This document shows positions 45,281 through 54,732 of a stretch of DNA of 64,000 nucleotides, one piece after another. Source of the stretch: Celeribacter sp. PS-C1 (lineage in GTDB: Bacteria; Pseudomonadota; Alphaproteobacteria; Rhodobacterales; Rhodobacteraceae); the NCBI RefSeq assembly GCF_019429625.1, contig NZ_JAHXRW010000009.1, positions 1 to 64,000 of the forward strand, given 5' to 3'. A model generated the notes under the pieces. That model was not told where the DNA came from. It saw only the letters and a list, made by a program, of their open reading frames with translations, and did not search any database. Every line of letters starts with the position of its first letter. Within the stretch, counting starts at the first letter, position 1. A program made the position numbers and the translations under genes.

Positions 45281-46326
45281 GCCGGGTTCAGATGATTACC
45301 ATCGAAGAGGATCAACCGGAGCAGCGCCTCGACCGTTGGTTCCGCAAAATGTTTCCGCAGGTGACGCAGGGCAATATCGAAAAGATGTGCCGTAAGGGCG
45401 AGATCCGCGTCGATGGCGCGAGGGCGAAATCCAATACGCGGGTGGGGCCGGGGATGGAAATCCGTGTGCCGCCGCTGCCGGATGAAAACGCGCCAAAACC
45501 GAAACGCGACACAACTAACATATCGGCGGCGGACGCCAAGATGATGCGCGATGCGGTGATCTATCAGGACGAGCATATCATCGTGATCAACAAACCGGCG
45601 GGGCTCCCGACACAAGGCGGATCTAAACAGACGCGCCATGTCGATGGGCTGTCGGCCGCACTTCAGGGTGATTTCCCGGAAAAGCCGCGCCTCGTGCATC
45701 GGCTTGATAAGGACACTTCGGGCGTGCTTGCGCTGGCGCGAACGCCGGCGATGGCGTCGAAGCTGACGGAAGCCTTCCGTCACAAGAACACGCGCAAAAT
45801 CTACTGGGCCTTGGTTGCTGGCGTGCCGACGCCCTACCTTGGAGAGATCAAATACGGTCTGGTGAAAGCCCGAGGTCGTGGCAAATCGGGCGAGGGCGAA
45901 AAGATGATCGCCGTCCACCCGCGCGACATCGATGCGACCGAGGGCGCGAAACGCGCGCATACGCTTTACGCCACGCTCTACCGTGTCGGCGCGCGCGCAT
46001 CGTGGGTCGCGATGGAGCCGATCACCGGCCGCACCCACCAGCTTCGGGCGCATATGGCGGAGATCGGTCACCCGATCATCGGCGATGGCAAATATGGCGG
46101 CTCAGGGCAGGAGAACCTCGGCGATGGCTGGGGTGCGCAATTGGGCGGTATCATCTCGAAAAAACTGCACCTGCATGCGCGCAGCCTGACCTTTGAACAC
46201 CCGGCGACCCGCAAGGTGATCACAGTAACTGCGCCCCTGCCGGAGCATATGGAACACAGCTGGGAAACCTTTGGCTGGACCGAAGACCTCGCAGCCGACG
46301 ATCCTTTTGAGGAACTTCGTGGATGA
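45277..46326 (+). CDS. rluC: 23S rRNA pseudouridine synthase, RluC/RluA family
   Basis: 349 residues. N-terminal S4-like RNA-binding domain (QRLDRWFRKMFP...KMCRKGEIRVDG, about residues 17-48) and catalytic domain with PRLVHRLDKDTSGVLALAR (about residue 136), whose HRLDKDTSG holds the catalytic Asp, and GRTHQLRAHMAEIGHPIIGD about residue 248. RluC is the best guess among RluA-type enzymes. Start and stop overlap both neighbours. Confidence 0.88.
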   Translation: MSRVQMITIEEDQPEQRLDRWFRKMFPQVTQGNIEKMCRKGEIRVDGARAKSNTRVGPGMEIRVPPLPDENAPKPKRDTTNISAADAKMMRDAVIYQDEHIIVINKPAGLPTQGGSKQTRHVDGLSAALQGDFPEKPRLVHRLDKDTSGVLALARTPAMASKLTEAFRHKNTRKIYWALVAGVPTPYLGEIKYGLVKARGRGKSGEGEKMIAVHPRDIDATEGAKRAHTLYATLYRVGARASWVAMEPITGRTHQLRAHMAEIGHPIIGDGKYGGSGQENLGDGWGAQLGGIISKKLHLHARSLTFEHPATRKVITVTAPLPEHMEHSWETFGWTEDLAADDPFEELRG

Positions 46327-46991
46327 AGCTCGTCATTTTTGACGTAGATGGAACGCTGGTCGACAGTCAGGCGCATATCGTGCTTTCGATGATGGCGGCG
46401 TTTGAGGCAGTCGGCCTCGTTACGCCGGCGCGTGACGCCATCCTGTCGATTGTTGGCCTGTCGCTGCCGCTTGCGATGCGCGAATTGGCGCCTGAAGCGG
46501 AGGAACATACGCTGTCTCAGATGGTCGATGCCTATAAAGAGGCCTTTCAACAGCACCGCTTGGCGCAAGGTGCCGCCGCTTCGCCGCTCTATCCCGGTGC
46601 TGAGGATGCCATTCGTCGCTTGGGTGCACGAGATGATCTTTATCTGGCAATTGCCACGGGAAAGAGCCGTCGCGGGCTGGAAGCGCTGCTTGACGGTTGG
46701 GACTTCGCCGATCTGTTCATGTCGACGCAAAGTGCGGATGATCATCCTTCGAAACCGCACCCTTCGATGGTGTTGACCTGTCTGGTGGATTGTGGTGTTG
46801 CGGCGGAAGATGCCGTCGTGATCGGCGATACGACCTATGACATGGAAATGGCACGCGCCGCGCGGGTGCATGGCATCGGCGTGCGGTGGGGCTATCACGG
46901 CAAAGAGGCGCTTTTGAGTGCGGGAGCGGTCACCGTTCTGGATCATTTCGACCAGCTCGACGGCGCGCTTGATGAGAATTGGAAAGGCTAA
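46323..46991 (+). CDS. HAD-IA family phosphatase
   Basis: 222 residues with the four HAD motifs: VIFDVDGTLVDS (residues 4-15, nucleophile Asp), ATGKSR about residue 113, Lys in SKPHP about residue 142, and VIGDTTYDMEMA about residue 161. It resembles phosphoglycolate phosphatase-like proteins; the substrate is not determined. Coupled to rluC by ATGA, and three bases before the ATP12 gene. Confidence 0.88.
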   Translation: MKLVIFDVDGTLVDSQAHIVLSMMAAFEAVGLVTPARDAILSIVGLSLPLAMRELAPEAEEHTLSQMVDAYKEAFQQHRLAQGAAASPLYPGAEDAIRRLGARDDLYLAIATGKSRRGLEALLDGWDFADLFMSTQSADDHPSKPHPSMVLTCLVDCGVAAEDAVVIGDTTYDMEMARAARVHGIGVRWGYHGKEALLSAGAVTVLDHFDQLDGALDENWKG

Positions 46992-46994
46992 AAC

Positions 46995-47702
46995 GTGGCA
47001 GAGTGGGCAGCGAAACGGTTCTGGAAAGACACGACTGTGGCAGAGGCGAAGGATGGCTTCGAGGTGCAACTCGATGGTCGTCCGGTGCGCACGCCTGCGA
47101 AGGTGCCGCTGATCCTGCCGACCCGTGCGCTGGCCGATCTGGTCGCGGCGGAATGGGATGCGCAAGAGGGGGCGATTGATCCGAATACCATGCCCGCGAC
47201 CCGTGGCGCCAATGCGGCGATCGACAAGGTGTCGATCCAGCACGCCGAAGTGGCGGATATGCTGGCAGAGTATGGCGACAGCGATCTTTTGTGCTATCGC
47301 GCCGATCACCCGCAGGAGCTTGTCGCACGCCAAGCTGATCTCTGGGATCCGCTTCTCGACTGGGCGGAAGACGCACTTGGGGCTCGGTTGGAGCCCCGGA
47401 CGGGCATCATGCATGCGCCGCAAGCTGAGGCCGCTTTGGCCGCGCTGCGGGACAAGACCCATGGCTTCACGGCCTTTGAACTCGCGGCCTTTCACGATCT
47501 TGTCAGCCTGTCGGGCTCTTTGATTCTGGGCTTTGCGGTGACGGAGGGACATCTTGACGCAGAGGAGGCCTGGCGGCTCTCTCGCGTGGATGAAGACTAC
47601 CAGATCGAGCAATGGGGCGAAGATGAAGAGGCTGCTGAGGCGGTCGAGATCAAGCGCCAAAGCTTTGTTCAGGCAGCCTTGTTTTACCGCGTGGTCAATT
47701 AA
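46995..47702 (+). CDS. ATP12-family F1-ATPase assembly chaperone
   Basis: 235 residues from GTG at 46995. AKRFWKDTTVAEAKDGFEVQLDGRPVRTP at the N-terminus and DLLCYRADHPQEL...WDPLLDWAEDALGA (about residues 95-130) are diagnostic of the ATP12 family, shared by alphaproteobacteria and mitochondria, where the protein chaperones the alpha subunit of F1. Last gene of the run that starts with crcB. Confidence 0.93.
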   Translation: MAEWAAKRFWKDTTVAEAKDGFEVQLDGRPVRTPAKVPLILPTRALADLVAAEWDAQEGAIDPNTMPATRGANAAIDKVSIQHAEVADMLAEYGDSDLLCYRADHPQELVARQADLWDPLLDWAEDALGARLEPRTGIMHAPQAEAALAALRDKTHGFTAFELAAFHDLVSLSGSLILGFAVTEGHLDAEEAWRLSRVDEDYQIEQWGEDEEAAEAVEIKRQSFVQAALFYRVVN

Positions 47703-47751
47703 AAGGCGCTTGCTGTCGCTAGGCGTTTAATTCCCGCGCAATCCTGCGAGC

Positions 47752-47803
47752 AATTTGATCAAACGCCGCGTAACCATGCGTAAATTTGATCATAGCCTTG
47801 ACG
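47752..47803 (+). promoter_or_regulatory. Direct repeats and -35 upstream of bztA
   Basis: AATTTGATCA occurs at 47752-47761 and again at 47783-47792, 31 bases apart (about three helical turns), then TTGACG at 47798-47803. A convincing -10 is not visible. It is likely the control region of the bzt operon, perhaps for an activator. Confidence 0.4.
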
Positions 47804-47931
47804 TTCTGGAATGAATCCTCCCAAACTAAGCCCATTGAAAGGGCATTTGCTCATTTCGATATCGCCCCCGGCCCACAGGGAGGGCCGGAGAAGAAGCGCC
47901 GCGAACGGCGCACTATCAGGAAGAGGTAAAT

Positions 47932-48957
47932 ATGAAAAAATCCGTATTTCTTGGCGCGCTGACGCTGGCCGGTCTGGCTGCTGGCACCGCGATGGCCCAA
48001 GATTCCTCCACGCTTGCCGCCGTCAAAGAGCGTGGCGTTCTCAAGTGCGGCGTGAACCCGGGCACCCCGGGCTTTGCTGCACCGGATGCAAACGGCAACT
48101 TCGTTGGCTTTGATGTTGATGTGTGCCGTGCTGTGGCTGCTGCCGTGCTGGGCGACTCCGAAGCCGTAGAATACACGCCGCTGACCTCCGCCGTGCGTTT
48201 CACCGCACTCGCATCCGGCGAAGTCGACATGCTGGCCCGTAACACCACCTGGACCTTCTCGCGTGACGTCGACCTGAAAAACACCTTCGTCGGCGTGAAC
48301 TATTATGACGGTCAAGGCTTCATGGTTCCGAAAGATCTCGGTGTGTCCTCCGCGAAAGAGCTGGGCGGCGCAACGGTCTGTATCGAAACCGGCACCACCA
48401 CCGAACTGAACCTTGCTGACTATTTCCGTGTGAACAACATGGATTACGAACCGGTTCCGGTCGAAAGCTTCACCGAAGCTCAGACGCAGTTCCTCGCCGG
48501 TGCTTGCGACGTTTACACCACCGACGCCTCCGCTCTGGCCGCCTCACGTGCGTCCTTCGAGAACCCGGAAGGCTATGTGGTTCTGCCGGAAATCATCTCC
48601 AAAGAGCCGCTCGGCCCGCTCGTGCGTCATGGCGATGACAACTGGGGCGACATCGTGCGCTGGTCTTTGAACGCGATGATCGCCGCTGAAGAGTACGGTG
48701 TGACCTCCGCGAATGCTTCCGAGCTGGCCAATGGCACCGAAAACCCGGAAATCAACCGTCTTCTGGGTGTTGAAGGTGAACTGGGCGCGATGCTCGGCCT
48801 CGACAACGCTTGGGCTCTGAACATCCTGACCCAGGTTGGTAACTATGGCGAAAGCTTCGAGAAAAACATCGGCGAGAACACTCCGGTGGGTCTGGCTCGT
48901 GGCCTGAACGCCCAGTGGACCGAAGGCGGCCTGATCTACTCGCCGCCCTTCCGCTAA
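47932..48957 (+). CDS. bztA: Glutamate/glutamine/aspartate/asparagine ABC transporter, periplasmic binding protein
   Basis: 341 residues. Signal peptide about residues 1-23 (KKSVFLGALTLAGLAAGTAMAQ). Mature part is a type II amino-acid binding protein: LKCGVNPGTPGF...FVGFDVDVCRAVAAAVLG, NTTWTFSRDVDL, GQGFMVPKDLG, CIETGTTTELNLADYF. The gene order bztABCD is that described in Rhodobacter capsulatus. A strong hairpin after the stop should keep this subunit more abundant than the membrane parts. Confidence 0.95.
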   Translation: MKKSVFLGALTLAGLAAGTAMAQDSSTLAAVKERGVLKCGVNPGTPGFAAPDANGNFVGFDVDVCRAVAAAVLGDSEAVEYTPLTSAVRFTALASGEVDMLARNTTWTFSRDVDLKNTFVGVNYYDGQGFMVPKDLGVSSAKELGGATVCIETGTTTELNLADYFRVNNMDYEPVPVESFTEAQTQFLAGACDVYTTDASALAASRASFENPEGYVVLPEIISKEPLGPLVRHGDDNWGDIVRWSLNAMIAAEEYGVTSANASELANGTENPEINRLLGVEGELGAMLGLDNAWALNILTQVGNYGESFEKNIGENTPVGLARGLNAQWTEGGLIYSPPFR

Positions 48958-48971
48958 GACTGACTAAAGGG

Positions 48972-48998
48972 AAGGGCGCGGATCACTCCGCGCCCTTT
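48972..48998 (+). terminator. Intra-operon hairpin after bztA
   Basis: AAGGGCGCGGA / TCCGCGCCCTT, 11 bp perfect, loop TCAC, followed by TGCCTTTCC. A partial terminator or RNA-stabilising hairpin is usual after binding-protein genes. The 208 bases from here to bztB hold no gene. Confidence 0.75.
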
Positions 48999-49206
48999 GC
49001 CTTTCCGGCTCCGCTTACTTCAAGTCCATCAAAGAGACGAACGGGAAAGCCCGGGCGGTGGTGGGGCTATATCGAAAGTGTTTGACCAAAATCGGCGTCA
49101 CGGCTTTTGGTTGAATGCGGCGCAACAACTGGACGTTGCACGCGCCCTGCCTTTCTCTGAGGTCTCAGGTGATAGGCCGGATGCTATAAACAGGGGACCG
49201 TCACTC

Positions 49207-50427
49207 ATGACGACAGCGACAAACACGCCGGAAGACCAGGGCTTTCGGCTGAGCCAGCTGATCTATGACACGCGGTATCGTTCGATCACCATTCAGGTGA
49301 TTGCGATGCTGGCGTTCATGTTGATCGCGGCATTTCTCATTCGCAACACGATCATCAACCTTTCGGCTTTGGGCAAGGACATCAACTTTGGGTTCCTGTT
49401 CAATCGTGCGGCCTATGACATCAACCAACAAATCATTCCCTACACCTCGGACGACTCGCATTGGCGGGCGACCTTGGTGGGGTTGCTCAACACGCTTTTG
49501 ATCGCGTTTTTGGGCTGTATTCTCGCAACGGTCATCGGGGTCATCGCTGGGGTTCTGCGCCTGTCGAAGAATTGGCTGACGGCGCGTATCATGACGTTCT
49601 ATGTCGAGAGCTTCCGCAACATTCCGGTGCTTTTGTGGATTCTCGCTTTTATGGCGGTGCTTTCCGAAGCACTCCCAGCGCCGCGCGCCTTCCGGGGTGA
49701 AGATCCCGCGGCTTCTATGTGGCTGTGGGACAGTGTGGCGGTGACCAATCGCGGCACTTATATCCCGGCGCCTGTTTGGGGTGACGGATCGGTTTTCGTT
49801 GTCATCACCTTCCTTCTGTCGCTTCTGGGCATCTGGGCCTTTGGCAAATTTTCCCAGCGCCGCTTTGAGGCGACCGGGCAGATCCTGCCAAATTTCTGGA
49901 TCAAACTGGCGATCTTTTTCGTTCCCTCGATCCTCGTCTATTTCGTGATGGGCGGGCCGATCACCCTGTCGTACCCGGAACTCAAGGGTTTCAACTTCGG
50001 TGGTGGTCTGCACATGCGCAACTCGATGTTGGCGCTGTGGCTGGCGCTGAGTTTCTACACCGGCTCCTTCATCGCAGAGATCGTGCGCTCCGGTATTCTT
50101 GCCATTTCCAAAGGCCAGACCGAGGCCGCTTTCGCGCTGGGGCTGCGGCCGTCGCGGACGATGAACCTCGTGATCCTGCCGCAGGCGCTTCGGGTCATCA
50201 TCCCGCCGCTGATCTCGCAATATCTGAACCTGACGAAGAACTCTTCGCTGGCTTTGGCCGTGGGCTATATGGACCTCCGATCCACGTTGGGCGGCACCAC
50301 GCTCAACACCACGGGGCGGGAGTTGGAATGTATGCTCTTGATGATGGCGATTTACCTCGTGGTCAGCCTGCTGATTTCCTCGGGCATGAACGTCTACAAC
50401 AAATCCGTCAGACTGAAGGAGCGCTGA
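49207..50427 (+). CDS. bztB: Amino acid ABC transporter permease BztB
   Basis: 406 residues from MTTATNTPEDQGFRLSQLIYD; the frame is open to 48997, but the upstream part is not protein-like and crosses the intergenic hairpin region. Several membrane helices. The polar amino-acid permease signature EAAFALGLRPSRTMNLVILPQALRVIIPP is about residue 310 (ATPase-contact loop). One base separates its stop from bztC. Confidence 0.95.
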   Translation: MTTATNTPEDQGFRLSQLIYDTRYRSITIQVIAMLAFMLIAAFLIRNTIINLSALGKDINFGFLFNRAAYDINQQIIPYTSDDSHWRATLVGLLNTLLIAFLGCILATVIGVIAGVLRLSKNWLTARIMTFYVESFRNIPVLLWILAFMAVLSEALPAPRAFRGEDPAASMWLWDSVAVTNRGTYIPAPVWGDGSVFVVITFLLSLLGIWAFGKFSQRRFEATGQILPNFWIKLAIFFVPSILVYFVMGGPITLSYPELKGFNFGGGLHMRNSMLALWLALSFYTGSFIAEIVRSGILAISKGQTEAAFALGLRPSRTMNLVILPQALRVIIPPLISQYLNLTKNSSLALAVGYMDLRSTLGGTTLNTTGRELECMLLMMAIYLVVSLLISSGMNVYNKSVRLKER

Positions 50428-50428
50428 G

Positions 50429-51739
50429 ATGAGCAATACAAACTCCCTCTCTTACGTGCGCAAGGAGATGCTGGAACAGCAGCCTGCGCCACGCTCGCAG
50501 GTCGGATTTACGCGTTGGATGCGTGAAAACCTGTTCTCCGGATGGTTCAATTCGATCCTGACGATTGTGTCGATCTTTGTGATCTACAAAATCCTCGCGG
50601 GCACACTTCCATGGCTCTTTGGTGGCGTCTGGGATGCGACCTCTCTGGAGCAATGCCGCACTATCCTCAACGAGCGCTTCGGCAACACCCATTACGCCTG
50701 CTGGGCCGTTTTGACGGAACGCTGGAACCAGTTGCTCTACGGGTTTTATCCGGAGACTGAATACTGGCGCGCCAACCTAGCTTTCTTCCTTATGTTGGCT
50801 GCTTTGGCGCCGGTGCTTTTCGACAAAGTGCCGCGCAAGATGCTCTACCTCACAATGGCTTTCCCCTTCCTGCTTGTCTGGCTGGTCTGGGGGGGCGCGA
50901 TCTGGGGTGTGACCTCCGTGGCTGTCGGTTTCGTCCTCGGTGGCGTGGCGTTTAAACTCGTAGACCGTTTCGGCTCCATGGCGTTGTCGGCGATTGCCGC
51001 TGTTGCCGTTGCCGTGGTTTGGTGGCTGCTCATCGGTCCGTCGGTGGTCGAAGGGCTCAACTCCACGCTGCCTTTGGGACATCTCGAAGAGGTCCAAAGC
51101 CGCGACTTGGGTGGCTTCATGATCTGTGTGATCATCGGCATCTCCGGCATCGCGCTCTCCTTGCCCATCGGCATCGTCTTGGCACTTGGCCGCCAGTCGG
51201 ACCTGTTCATCGTGAAAACCATCTGTGTGGGGTTCATCGAGTTCATCCGTGGCGTGCCGCTTATCACCCTGCTGTTCACTGCCTCGCTTTTGTTGAACTA
51301 CTTCCTGCCGCCGGGCACGACGTTTGACCTCACCTTGCGGGTGATCATCATGGTGACGCTGTTCTCGTCGGCTTACATGGCCGAAGTGATCCGCGGCGGT
51401 CTCGCCGCTCTGCCCAAAGGCCAGTATGAGGCGGCTGACGCGCTCGGTCTCGACTACTGGAAGGCGCAGCGTCTGATCATCATGCCGCAGGCGTTGAAGA
51501 TCTCCATCCCCGGCATCGTGAACACCTTCATCGGTCTGTTCAAAGACACCACGCTGGTGATGTTCATCGGCATCTACGACATGCTGGGCCTCTCCAACGC
51601 CATCCGCGCCAACGCGGCGTGGAACGGCATCTATTGGGAGCTGTTCATCTTCATCGGCTTGGTCTTTTGGATCTGCTGTTTCGCCATGTCGCAATATTCT
51701 CAGTGGCTGGAGCGTAAGCTCCGCACCGATCATCGTTAA
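50429..51739 (+). CDS. bztC: Amino acid ABC transporter permease BztC
   Basis: 436 residues, larger than usual HisM-type permeases because of an extra N-terminal membrane block, as in R. capsulatus BztC. The coupling loop EAADALGLDYWKAQRLIIMPQALKISIP is about residue 332. AAGGAG lies before the ATG in the end of bztB. Confidence 0.95.
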   Translation: MSNTNSLSYVRKEMLEQQPAPRSQVGFTRWMRENLFSGWFNSILTIVSIFVIYKILAGTLPWLFGGVWDATSLEQCRTILNERFGNTHYACWAVLTERWNQLLYGFYPETEYWRANLAFFLMLAALAPVLFDKVPRKMLYLTMAFPFLLVWLVWGGAIWGVTSVAVGFVLGGVAFKLVDRFGSMALSAIAAVAVAVVWWLLIGPSVVEGLNSTLPLGHLEEVQSRDLGGFMICVIIGISGIALSLPIGIVLALGRQSDLFIVKTICVGFIEFIRGVPLITLLFTASLLLNYFLPPGTTFDLTLRVIIMVTLFSSAYMAEVIRGGLAALPKGQYEAADALGLDYWKAQRLIIMPQALKISIPGIVNTFIGLFKDTTLVMFIGIYDMLGLSNAIRANAAWNGIYWELFIFIGLVFWICCFAMSQYSQWLERKLRTDHR

Positions 51740-51754
51740 GAAAGGAGACCAGAT

Positions 51755-52543
51755 ATGTCTCTCGCAGAAGACCGCGCTATTGACCGTTCTAAATTGACCG
51801 TCTCCGATGAGGTGGCCATTCAGATCACGAATATGAACAAATGGTACGGCGAATTTCACGTTCTCCGTGACATCAACCTGACCGTGAACCGTGGCGAGCG
51901 GATCGTTATCGCGGGGCCGTCTGGCTCCGGGAAATCCACCATGATCCGCTGCATCAACCGCCTCGAAGAGCACCAGCAGGGCAAGATCATCGTCGATGGA
52001 ACCGAGTTGACCTCGGATTTGAAGAACATCGACAAGATCCGCTCGGAAGTCGGCATGTGCTTTCAGCACTTCAACCTCTTCCCGCATTTGACCATTCTGG
52101 AAAACTGCACGCTGGCGCCGATGTGGGTCCGCAAAACGCCGAAACGCGAAGCAGAAGAGATCGCGATGCATTTCCTTGAAAAGGTGAAAATCCCGGATCA
52201 GGCGCATAAATACCCCGGCATGCTTTCGGGCGGTCAGCAACAGCGTGTGGCCATCGCACGCTCGCTCTGCATGAAGCCGCGGATCATGCTCTTCGATGAA
52301 CCGACCTCGGCGCTCGACCCGGAGATGATTAAAGAGGTGCTCGACACCATGATCGAACTGGCGGAAGAGGGTATGACCATGCTGTGCGTGACCCACGAGA
52401 TGGGCTTTGCCCGTCAGGTGGCGAACCGCGTGATCTTTATGGACCAAGGTCAGATCGTCGAACAGAACGAGCCGGAAGAGTTCTTCAACAACCCGAAATC
52501 GGAACGGACGAAACTTTTCCTGTCGCAGATTTTGGGTCACTGA
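51755..52543 (+). CDS. bztD: Amino acid ABC transporter ATP-binding protein BztD
   Basis: 262 residues. Walker [10 protein letters not shown] about residue 54, Q-loop [12 protein letters not shown] about residue 102, signature LSGGQQQR about residue 156, Walker [15 protein letters not shown] about residue 177, switch His in VTHEMGFA. Energises uptake of acidic amino acids and their amides. Closed by a terminator. Confidence 0.96.
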   Translation: MSLAEDRAIDRSKLTVSDEVAIQITNMNKWYGEFHVLRDINLTVNRGERIVIAGPSGSGKSTMIRCINRLEEHQQGKIIVDGTELTSDLKNIDKIRSEVGMCFQHFNLFPHLTILENCTLAPMWVRKTPKREAEEIAMHFLEKVKIPDQAHKYPGMLSGGQQQRVAIARSLCMKPRIMLFDEPTSALDPEMIKEVLDTMIELAEEGMTMLCVTHEMGFARQVANRVIFMDQGQIVEQNEPEEFFNNPKSERTKLFLSQILGH

Positions 52544-52563
52544 GATCGGTCCTCAGGACAGAC

Positions 52564-52589
52564 AAAAGGGCGCTTCGGCGCCCTTTTTT
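52564..52589. terminator. Bidirectional terminator between bztD and the SixA-like gene
   Basis: The stem AAAAGGGCGC / GCGCCCTTTT on a TTCG loop with six T on the plus strand and an A/T-rich partner on the other; the minus gene ends five bases away. Confidence 0.92.
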
Positions 52590-52593
52590 GCTC

Positions 52594-53109
52594 TTATTCG
52601 GCGGCTTCCAATTCGCGGGGAATGGCGAAATCTATCACCTCATTTTCCCCAAACCGCGCTTCGGCCCATGTCGCTGCCTTGAGATCAAACACCGCTGTAG
52701 CTGCGGTCGGGTAGCGCAGAAAATCTGGATGCTGCGAGGGACGAGAGGCGAAATTCGTCGCGAATTCCCCGATGCCGGGGTTATGTGCCAGCAGGAGAAT
52801 GCAATCGCCTTTGGCCTTTCGCAAAGCGCTCAAGATGCGGTGTTCCGAGGCGAGATAGAGCGTATCAAGCACTGTCTCCAACGGGCGGCTCCCGAGCCCG
52901 CGCGTCACCCGCTCAAGCGTCTCGCGGGTTCGAACGGCCGAAGAGACCAGCACCTGATCGGGAATATATCCATTGTCTTTCAACCATGTCCCCATGGTGA
53001 CCGCGTTGCGCTGACCGCGCGTGCTGAGCGGGCGATCAATGTCGTCCAGCCGGGGATCGTCCCATCCCGATTTGGCGTGGCGCATCAGGATCAGACGGCG
53101 GGGGGCCAT
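52594..53109 (-). CDS. Histidine phosphatase family protein (SixA-like)
   Basis: 171 residues. Catalytic RHAKS at residues 10-14, second conserved Arg in SSAVRTRETLE (about residue 56-66), and the second His in LLAHNPGIGEFA (about residue 108). This matches SixA-type phosphohistidine phosphatases. Start overlaps the argB stop by one base, suggesting translation from the same mRNA. Confidence 0.85.
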   Translation of the reverse strand: MAPRRLILMRHAKSGWDDPRLDDIDRPLSTRGQRNAVTMGTWLKDNGYIPDQVLVSSAVRTRETLERVTRGLGSRPLETVLDTLYLASEHRILSALRKAKGDCILLLAHNPGIGEFATNFASRPSQHPDFLRYPTAATAVFDLKAATWAEARFGENEVIDFAIPRELEAAE

Positions 53110-54005
53110 CAGGATTTTTTCTTTGACGGTTTCACACGCGGCTGGGTGTCGCGAATGAGCGAGCCAGCACCGTGCTCCGTGTAAAGCTCCAAAAGACAGG
53201 CATTCGGCGCGCGCCCATCAAGGATCACCACGGCCCGCACCCCGTCCCGGAGCGCATCGAGCGCGGTTTGGGTTTTCGGGATCATGCCGCCCGCGATGAC
53301 GCCGGATTTGGTCAGGTCCTTGATTTGTTGCGAACTCAGGGAGGTCAGAACCTCTCCATTTCCGTCCTTCACGCCCGACACATCGGTCAGAAGCAGCAAG
53401 CGGTCCGCGTGCAGAGCGCCGGCGATTGCACCGGCTGCCGTGTCGCCGTTGACGTTGAAGGTCTCGCCATTGCGACCCGCACCCACTGGCGCGATCACCG
53501 GGATCAGGTTCTCGTCGCCCAATTCCTTGATGATCGACGGGTTCATCGACACCGGTGTGCCCACATAGCCCAGTGACGGATCGGTTTGCTCACAGACCAT
53601 CAGGTTCGCGTCCTTGCCGGAAATCCCGACGGCGCGGCCACCCTGTCCGTTGATCGCCTGCACGATCCGTTTGTTGACGAGGCCCGAGAGCACCATTTCG
53701 ACGACCTCGACGGTCGCCTTGTCGGTCACCCGTTTTCCGTTGACGAATTCGGACTGGATGTTGAGATCGGCGAGCATCTTATTGATCATCGGGCCGCCGC
53801 CATGGACGACCACCGGCTTCACGCCAACTTGCTGCATCAGCACGACGTCGCGGGCAAAGCCTTCCATGGCCTCATCCGAGCCCATCGCATGACCGCCTAG
53901 CTTGATCACGACGGTCGCGCCCTCATATCGCTGCAAATACGGCAGCGCTTGGGAAAGAGTGCGGGCGGTCGCGATCCAGTCTCTGTTCATGTCTTGCTTC
54001 TTCAT
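53109..54005 (-). CDS. argB: Acetylglutamate kinase
   Basis: Second step of arginine synthesis, phosphorylating N-acetylglutamate. 298 residues from [10 protein letters not shown]; later ATG at 53990 is equally possible, while the one at 54038 adds unlikely residues. [11 protein letters not shown] about residue 33, [15 protein letters not shown] about residue 64, [11 protein letters not shown] about residue 128 and [13 protein letters not shown]-like [25 protein letters not shown]. Arginine-sensitive type cannot be decided. Confidence 0.94.
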   Translation of the reverse strand: MKKQDMNRDWIATARTLSQALPYLQRYEGATVVIKLGGHAMGSDEAMEGFARDVVLMQQVGVKPVVVHGGGPMINKMLADLNIQSEFVNGKRVTDKATVEVVEMVLSGLVNKRIVQAINGQGGRAVGISGKDANLMVCEQTDPSLGYVGTPVSMNPSIIKELGDENLIPVIAPVGAGRNGETFNVNGDTAAGAIAGALHADRLLLLTDVSGVKDGNGEVLTSLSSQQIKDLTKSGVIAGGMIPKTQTALDALRDGVRAVVILDGRAPNACLLELYTEHGAGSLIRDTQPRVKPSKKKS

Positions 54006-54068
54006 ATTCGGGAATCCAGATGAGGGTTTGTTCCTCAATACAATTTTCCCGGTCAGAGGCCAAGCGGC

Positions 54069-54716
54069 TCAGACGAGTGTGGCGATCACCGCGCGCAAAA
54101 CATCGACGCCCCAGCCCTTTTCGGACGAGGTCACGATCAACTCGGGGTAGGCGGCCGGGTGTTTCGACACGGCGCCGCGGACCTGTTCGATCACTTTTTG
54201 ACGTTCGACCTCTTTGACCTTGTCGGCCTTGGTCAAAACGACCTGAAAGGTTACGGCGGATTTGTCGAGAAGAGTCATGATCTCTTCATCCACCTCTTTG
54301 ACTCCATGGCGGCTGTCGATCAGCACGAATGCCCGGCGCAAAGTGGCGCGACCCGACAGGTAGGCCTTGAGCAGGCGCTGCCATTTTTCGACCGTCTTCA
54401 CCGGCGCTTTGGCAAAGCCATAGCCCGGAAGGTCGACCACATAATGGCTATCTGCGCAGGTGAAAAAGTTGATCTCCTGAGTCCGGCCCGGCGTGTTCGA
54501 CGCGCGTGCCAGCGCCTTACGGCCCGTCAGCGCATTGATCAGCGTGGATTTGCCCACGTTGGACCGGCCTGCAAAACAGACCTCCAACCGGTCGTCCGGG
54601 GGCATACCGTCCATGGCGACGACGCCTTTGAGAAAATCGGTCTCGCCTGCAAACAGCAAGCGGCCCTTTTCGAGGGCCGCCGCATCTGGTTCAGCGATGG
54701 GGAATTGTAGATCCAT
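54069..54716 (-). CDS. engB: Ribosome biogenesis GTPase EngB (YihA/YsxC)
   Basis: Small essential GTPase for large-subunit assembly. 215 residues from MDLQFPIAEPDAAALEKGR; an upstream in-frame ATG (54785) reads through the end of yidC. G1 GRSNVGKSTL about residue 51, G3 DLPGYGFAKA about residue 97, G4 TKADK about residue 163. It starts 16 bases after yidC and precedes argB. Confidence 0.95.
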   Translation of the reverse strand: MDLQFPIAEPDAAALEKGRLLFAGETDFLKGVVAMDGMPPDDRLEVCFAGRSNVGKSTLINALTGRKALARASNTPGRTQEINFFTCADSHYVVDLPGYGFAKAPVKTVEKWQRLLKAYLSGRATLRRAFVLIDSRHGVKEVDEEIMTLLDKSAVTFQVVLTKADKVKEVERQKVIEQVRGAVSKHPAAYPELIVTSSEKGWGVDVLRAVIATLV

Positions 54717-54732
54717 CGGGATTACGCCCTGA

